Source of the DNA: Poriferisodalis sp965214215
Lineage (GTDB): Bacteria > Actinomycetota > Acidimicrobiia > Acidimicrobiales > Poriferisodalaceae
Assembly: GCF_965214215.1 (NCBI RefSeq)
Contig: NZ_CBDCBD010000003.1
Coordinates: 310,001 to 374,000, forward strand
Direction of reading: 5' to 3'
Length of the DNA stretch: 64,000 nt
The notes under the pieces were generated by a model. That model ran no database searches. It saw nothing but the letters and a program-made list of their open reading frames with translations, and was not told where the DNA came from. The position numbers were made by a program, and so were the translations under genes. Below are positions 59,974 through 64,000 of this stretch, piece by piece (position 1 is the first letter of the stretch; each line of letters begins with the position of its first letter).

Positions 59974-61161
59974 TCAGATGGCGAGGTCGTTCAGGTTGTA
60001 GTCGCGGATGACGCGGTCGAACGTCTCGTCGTTGTAGCGGAAGTCGTCTTCGAGGCCGACGAAGGGGGCGTAGGTGTAGCGGCGCTCGTCGGGTCGGTGC
60101 TGTGCCCTGGCGTCGATGGCCACGGCGATCACCGACGACCGCTTGAACACGCGCTCTTCGTCGTAGACGACCAAGGCGTCACGCTCGTGCACCCGCAGTT
60201 GACCTGTCACGCCGAGCACGGACGAGCGGCGATGGAAGCCGAACGTGACCGAGATGCGCGGGTCCGGGGACGTGTTGGCATAGGAGCCGTGGACCATGTG
60301 CCGGTTCACCACCGTCACGTCGCCTGGTTCGCACAGCAGCGGGATGGCGTCGGGCAGCATCGTGCTGCCGCCGTTGTCGGCCACCTTCGCACGCAGGTCG
60401 ATGCGGCCGGCTGTGTGCGTGCCCGGCACCACCCACAGCGCATTCGCCGCGGTGGTCTCATACAGCTGCACCTGGAAGTTGAAGCCGTGGATGCCCATGT
60501 CCCAATCGGGGTTGTCCCAGTGGGTGACGCCGTCCTGGTGCCACGACACGGAGCCGCCGAGCCCTGGCTCCTTCACGAAGATGGCGTCGTTGTAGGGCAC
60601 GAAGTCGGGGCCGTTGATGCTCTCCGCTATCGACATCAGGTCGGGGTGGCCGTACAGCCGCAGCGCCGAGGGCATCGACTGGCACATCCCGAAGATCAGG
60701 TAGACGACATCGGGCGGAGCGTCGTCGTCGGGCGTGGGCTGGTCCATTTGCACTTGGTGACGACCGCCGAGGGCGCTGGTGCCGCCAAACGGGTCCGACA
60801 GCGGCGCGATGTGGATGTAGGGCTCTACGGCGCGATCTCGCCCAAGCGCAGGTCGGCCGTGGCGGTCAACCTCGGCGCCCTTGCGCACCGGCGCCCGTTC
60901 GATGACTTCGGCCACATCGACCCGCAGCTCAGCAATCTCATCGGCGCCCACCACGTCGGTGAACACGTAGAAGCCGTGCTTCCAGAAGTCATCCAAGATG
61001 TCGGGGTGCAGCTTGCCGTCGGGGCCGAATCGCACCGGCCCGCGGTTGCCGGTCTCGTGCGCGCGCTGCACACCACCGGACAGATAGTCGGCCATCTCGG
61101 CGAGATGCTGCTCTCTCGTCGGCGTGTCAGCCGTCCGCACTGGATCCGCCACGTCAGTCAT
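59974..61161 (-). CDS. phytanoyl-CoA dioxygenase family protein
   Basis: A 395-aa Fe(II)/2-oxoglutarate oxygenase of the PhyH family. The iron ligands are visible as WHQDG (His and Asp) and HMVHGSYANTSPDPRISVTFG (His, then the Arg that binds 2-oxoglutarate). The double-stranded beta-helix strand LWVVPGTHTAGRID lies between. It would hydroxylate an unknown hydrophobic or amino-acid-like substrate. It is convergent with the PIN toxin and divergent from the crotonase. Confidence 0.85.
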   Translation of the reverse strand: MTDVADPVRTADTPTREQHLAEMADYLSGGVQRAHETGNRGPVRFGPDGKLHPDILDDFWKHGFYVFTDVVGADEIAELRVDVAEVIERAPVRKGAEVDRHGRPALGRDRAVEPYIHIAPLSDPFGGTSALGGRHQVQMDQPTPDDDAPPDVVYLIFGMCQSMPSALRLYGHPDLMSIAESINGPDFVPYNDAIFVKEPGLGGSVSWHQDGVTHWDNPDWDMGIHGFNFQVQLYETTAANALWVVPGTHTAGRIDLRAKVADNGGSTMLPDAIPLLCEPGDVTVVNRHMVHGSYANTSPDPRISVTFGFHRRSSVLGVTGQLRVHERDALVVYDEERVFKRSSVIAVAIDARAQHRPDERRYTYAPFVGLEDDFRYNDETFDRVIRDYNLNDLAI

Positions 61162-61255
61162 CGCAAGCCCCCTGCAAAGTCCCTCGCCTCAACGATGGTA
61201 ATCGGCTGGCCCCTCAGCTCTCCCGTTGGCGCGCCGGCTCTGCGAGCATGAGCCC

Positions 61256-62044
61256 ATGGAGTTTGACGAATACGCAGACCGATATCGCACCGCGGACGTC
61301 ACCCGCGACGACGCGGGGGTCGTGACCGTCCGCATGCACACCCGTGGCGGTCCGCTGCAGTGGGGCGGGCGCCCGCACCGGGAACTTCCCGAGCTGTTCA
61401 TGGCGCTGGCCTCAGACCGGGACATCAAGGTGGTGATCCTCACTGGCACCGGGGACTCGTTCATCGAACTGCCCGACGAGGTCAATGCGCTGGCCGAGGG
61501 GCGGGCCAACGCCACGGTGTGGGACCGCATCATCTGGGAAGGCAACCGGCTCGTGGACCAGATGCTCGACATCGAGGTGCCCATGATTGCGGCTGTCAAC
61601 GGCCCCGTGACGGTTCACTCCGAGCTGGCCGTGCTGTGCGACATCGTGCTGGCTGCCGATGGCGCCTACTTTCAAGACGCCCCGCACTTTCCGGGCGGAT
61701 TGGTGCCTGGTGACAGCATGCAGATCGTGTGGCCGCTGCTGCTGGGGCCGAACCGGGGCCGCTACTTCCTGCTCACCGGTCAGCAGATCGGTGCCGCCGA
61801 AGCCCACGATCTCGGCATCGTGGGCGAAGTGCTGCCTGCCGGCGGCCTGATGGACCGCGCCCAAGAAATCGCCGCAAATCTGGCCAAGCTGAACCCGATC
61901 TTGCTGCGCAACACCCGTCACGCCCTGGTGCGCCCGCTGCGCCGCGCCATGGCAGACGACCTGCACACGGGGCTCGCGCTTGAAGCGATCGCCTCAATGT
62001 CGGCCCGCGAGTGGTTCCGCGACCAGGCCGAGACCGCGACGTAG
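61256..62044 (+). CDS. crotonase-superfamily protein
   Basis: A 262-aa protein. The crotonase oxyanion-hole strands are IKVVILTGTGDSFIELPDEVN and PMIAAVNGPVTVHSELAVLCD. The acidic residues of ordinary enoyl-CoA hydratases are not evident, and the sequence resembles 6-oxocamphor hydrolase-type members that cleave C-C bonds, so function is uncertain. The ATG at 61256 fits the family's start. It is divergent from phyH with a 94-nt gap. Confidence 0.78.
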   Translation: MEFDEYADRYRTADVTRDDAGVVTVRMHTRGGPLQWGGRPHRELPELFMALASDRDIKVVILTGTGDSFIELPDEVNALAEGRANATVWDRIIWEGNRLVDQMLDIEVPMIAAVNGPVTVHSELAVLCDIVLAADGAYFQDAPHFPGGLVPGDSMQIVWPLLLGPNRGRYFLLTGQQIGAAEAHDLGIVGEVLPAGGLMDRAQEIAANLAKLNPILLRNTRHALVRPLRRAMADDLHTGLALEAIASMSAREWFRDQAETAT

Positions 62045-62244
62045 TCAGCGGACCTCAGAACCGTCCGTTGCCATGACGGGCCCGCCCCATGGTCTCCCTG
62101 GTCCTCGCCGACCGGCGTTCCGCGACCATCGCACTGAGATGCGCTCCTCGGACTAGCGGCCCGTCAAAGGCGGATTGCGTCGGCGGAGGCCGCCGAACCG
62201 CGCAAAGTCGCTGTCGCTGGAGTGAACCTCCGCTTGCTGTCCGT

Positions 62245-63312
62245 CTACGGCTCGCTGCTGCCAGTTGGAGCGACCAACGGCGGAACCGTAGGCGTCGGCG
62301 GGACGGGAGGCGCTGCGGGTGGGACTCCCGCCACGACATCGCCCGACGCGAGGATCGCTTGAACTTCGCTCAACCGTTCCTGGCAGCGACTCAGCCGCGG
62401 GTCCTCAGGGTCCGCGCCGTCCGCGTGGACCCGTTCGGTCGCCGTTTCGGTTGCTGTGGCCGCCGCGACGGCAAGCAGGCGCGCAAGTGTTGGCATGCGT
62501 TCTGATGCTGCTTGCGGCAACGCGGACGGGTAGGAGCCGCCGATGCGCCAGCACGAAACGTCGTCCCAGGGTTCGCGGCTCGGCCGGATGGTGTTTGCCT
62601 CCAACGGGGCGAGGACGGTTTCGAGTGAGTCGGGCAGCGGCCGGGCGAGTTCGAGCAGACGCGCGATGCTGTGGGTGCGTTCGGAGGGGACGCCGTTCGC
62701 GGCACCCCACGCTTTGAGCGCGTTTTCGATTGCCATCGACGCGGCGGCGCACAGGTCGCGCAGACGCTCCTCGCGGCGCGGAATGTCGATTTCGCGGCGT
62801 CCGTCGACATAGTGCGTCTCGTTCATATCGACGCGGCTGTTGCGAGCCATTGCTCCGAGCGCTTGCCGTACGTCGTTCAGCCGTTCGAGGGCTTCTTCGA
62901 GGTTGCTGTCGGGCATGCCGATCTCCTTGCCCCAGTCCGTCCCCGGCAGCGGGGCACGCTCGTACAGAGCGTGCCCACCGGCCGCGACTGCGGCTTCGAA
63001 CGACGACGACACTTGCTCAGTGCGGTGTCGCCATTCAGGCCAGTCGGCGACATGCACTTCGACTGGGACGCCGGCTGCAGCGCTGCATATCGCCTCGAGC
63101 CGCCAACGCAGCGGAAATCGTTCGGCGTAGTCGATGTCGTCGAACACTGCCACCAGGTCCACGTCGCTGCCCGGGCGAGCTGCGCCGCGGGCGACGGAGC
63201 CGTGCAGCAGCACCATCGCCACGCCTTCGGCTTGCAACGCTTCCGCCGCCGTACGCGCATGATCAACCGTCGGCACGATCAGCGCGTCAGCATGGACGGC
63301 AGCCATTGCCAC
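62245..63312 (-). CDS. nucleotidyltransferase-domain protein with helical C-terminus (MNT/HEPN-like)
   Basis: A 355-aa protein. N-terminal minimal nucleotidyltransferase: VLLHGSVARGAARPGSDVDLVAV, with the GSxARG and two metal-binding Asp, and a third Asp/Glu in VEVHVADW. The middle and C-terminus are helical (RREERLRDLCAAASMAIENALKAWG) and look like HEPN, often paired with MNT as toxin-antitoxin; here the two would be fused. The last 30 residues are Pro/Val-rich. Activity unknown. The 200 nt downstream (62045-62244) show no gene. Confidence 0.65.
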   Translation of the reverse strand: MAMAAVHADALIVPTVDHARTAAEALQAEGVAMVLLHGSVARGAARPGSDVDLVAVFDDIDYAERFPLRWRLEAICSAAAGVPVEVHVADWPEWRHRTEQVSSSFEAAVAAGGHALYERAPLPGTDWGKEIGMPDSNLEEALERLNDVRQALGAMARNSRVDMNETHYVDGRREIDIPRREERLRDLCAAASMAIENALKAWGAANGVPSERTHSIARLLELARPLPDSLETVLAPLEANTIRPSREPWDDVSCWRIGGSYPSALPQAASERMPTLARLLAVAAATATETATERVHADGADPEDPRLSRCQERLSEVQAILASGDVVAGVPPAAPPVPPTPTVPPLVAPTGSSEP

Positions 63313-63450
63313 AGGCTACTCCTCTGCTGGAACGCCGTGATCCGAGACCGGCCAGGTGTCGCTGGCGGGGCGCATCGGCAAGGCACCCATGAACACTGTG
63401 GGGAAACAGCCCTGTAACTCCCCCGATTCGGGTCGTCGAGGGATTCTTGG

Positions 63451-64000
63451 TCAGCCGGTGATGGCGTCGAGGGTTTCCTCGCTGGGAGCGAAGTAGAACG
63501 AGCCGGAGGCCGGGTTCGAGAAGTCGGTGATGGCATCCCGCACGCCGTTGGCGTCGTCGAGGCCGTACATGCGGCGCAGGCGACGACGCAGCGGCGCCTG
63601 GTCCTTGCAGAACGCCATGAAGTACAGGCCCACGGTGCCGTCGTGGAAGGCGTAGGGCGTGGAGCGGCGAGCGATCTCGTTGATCTTGTCGCTGCCCTCG
63701 TTGCCGTGGTTGCCGTCTGCACGAAGTTCGACGTGGCTCAGGTGGCTGTAGGGCTCCTGGCTGTCGGTCTTGTCGGTTTCGGGGAACTTCTTGCGCCCGA
63801 AGTTCTTCTCCTGCTGGTCGTCCGACAGGGCATTCCAGCCGTCGAGGTCGTGCACCCAGCGCTGGGCGATGATGTGGCTGCCTCCTGCGCCGGGATCGCC
63901 GTCGGGCACGATCGCCACGGCCGGCTGGTCCTCATCGGCCGGGTTGCCGGTGCCGTCCTTGAAGCCCGTCATGTCCAGCGAGTCGCCGTAGATGAACGTC
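63451..64000 (-). CDS. Dyp-type peroxidase, partial at window end
   Basis: The frame runs off the right edge. The visible 183 residues are the C-terminal part: FIYGDSLDMTGFKDGTGNP carries the distal Asp motif (GxxDGT), AGGSHIIAQRWVHDL the region before the heme pocket, and ARRSTPYAFHDGTVGLYFMAFCKD the Arg and later strands. Dyp peroxidases oxidise dyes, lignin-like molecules or heme in a peroxide-dependent way. Whether it carries a Tat signal cannot be seen. Confidence 0.85.
   Translation of the reverse strand, partial: TFIYGDSLDMTGFKDGTGNPADEDQPAVAIVPDGDPGAGGSHIIAQRWVHDLDGWNALSDDQQEKNFGRKKFPETDKTDSQEPYSHLSHVELRADGNHGNEGSDKINEIARRSTPYAFHDGTVGLYFMAFCKDQAPLRRRLRRMYGLDDANGVRDAITDFSNPASGSFYFAPSEETLDAITG

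Noticed and set aside
1..64000. tRNA, rRNA, known riboswitches, insertion sequences, transposases or integrase attachment sites.
   Set aside because: None was recognised on reading both strands; short divergent tRNAs could still be missed without a covariance search.

Overview
The window is high-GC DNA with frequent GTG starts, short ATGA/GTGA gene overlaps and several families typical of Actinobacteria: LLM-class and FDOR-type F420/flavin enzymes, a Ddn-like protein, an MmpL-type RND protein and an AroQ-type chorismate mutase. The many amidohydrolase, crotonase, P450, SDR and PhyH genes fit a heterotrophic, possibly marine or host-associated actinobacterium such as an Acidimicrobiia lineage. 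That placement is inferred from gene content; no rRNA or tRNA was seen.

Layout. Positions 1-16 kb carry catabolic genes (two aminotransferases, two amidohydrolases, nicotinamidase, chorismate mutase, a thiolase/DUF35 pair, FDOR and LLM enzymes), interrupted by a defence/stability block at 5.4-9.1 kb (unknown two-gene unit, decayed vapBC copy, hipBA, intact vapBC) and a second TA pair at 13.3-14.5 kb (DUF433 plus PIN-like, VapBC45 type).

The centre, 16.3-32.4 kb, is a methylated-amine island. On the plus strand it has an XRE-cupin regulator, small membrane proteins, an Amt-family channel, three tiny single-helix proteins, a multi-helix protein, TMAO demethylase (tdm), trimethylamine monooxygenase (tmm) and a DAO-family flavoprotein. 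On the minus strand, in transcription order, are gmaS, mgsA, mgsB, mgsC, an unrecognised 156-aa protein and a second flavoprotein. Together they predict TMA to TMAO to dimethylamine plus formaldehyde, and methylamine to gamma-glutamylmethylamide to N-methylglutamate. A complete heterotetrameric soxBDAG operon at 53.7-59 kb (sarcosine oxidase or N-methylglutamate dehydrogenase) would close the route to glutamate and methylene-THF. A recognisable dimethylamine monooxygenase (dmmABC) is absent from the window.

Positions 32.7-47.6 kb hold cell-surface genes: a PBP4-type carboxypeptidase, a coiled-coil membrane protein, an alpha/beta hydrolase, a TIGR04255/HTH cassette with a truncated third gene, a K+ channel, an MmpL-like exporter and a 1641-aa Calx-beta/LysM repeat protein. 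Positions 47.8-64 kb hold P450, SDR, FAD monooxygenase, Ddn-like and L,D-transpeptidase genes, the soxBDAG operon, a Phd/PIN TA pair, PhyH, crotonase, a nucleotidyltransferase protein and a truncated Dyp peroxidase.

Most notable non-coding signals: two copies of an intergenic element (16095-16265 and 25735-25827) whose pairing arms show two compensatory base changes; a second dispersed repeat (1479 and 50202); a decayed vapBC junction; and three micro-ORFs that bridge neighbouring genes with stop/start overlaps at one or both ends.
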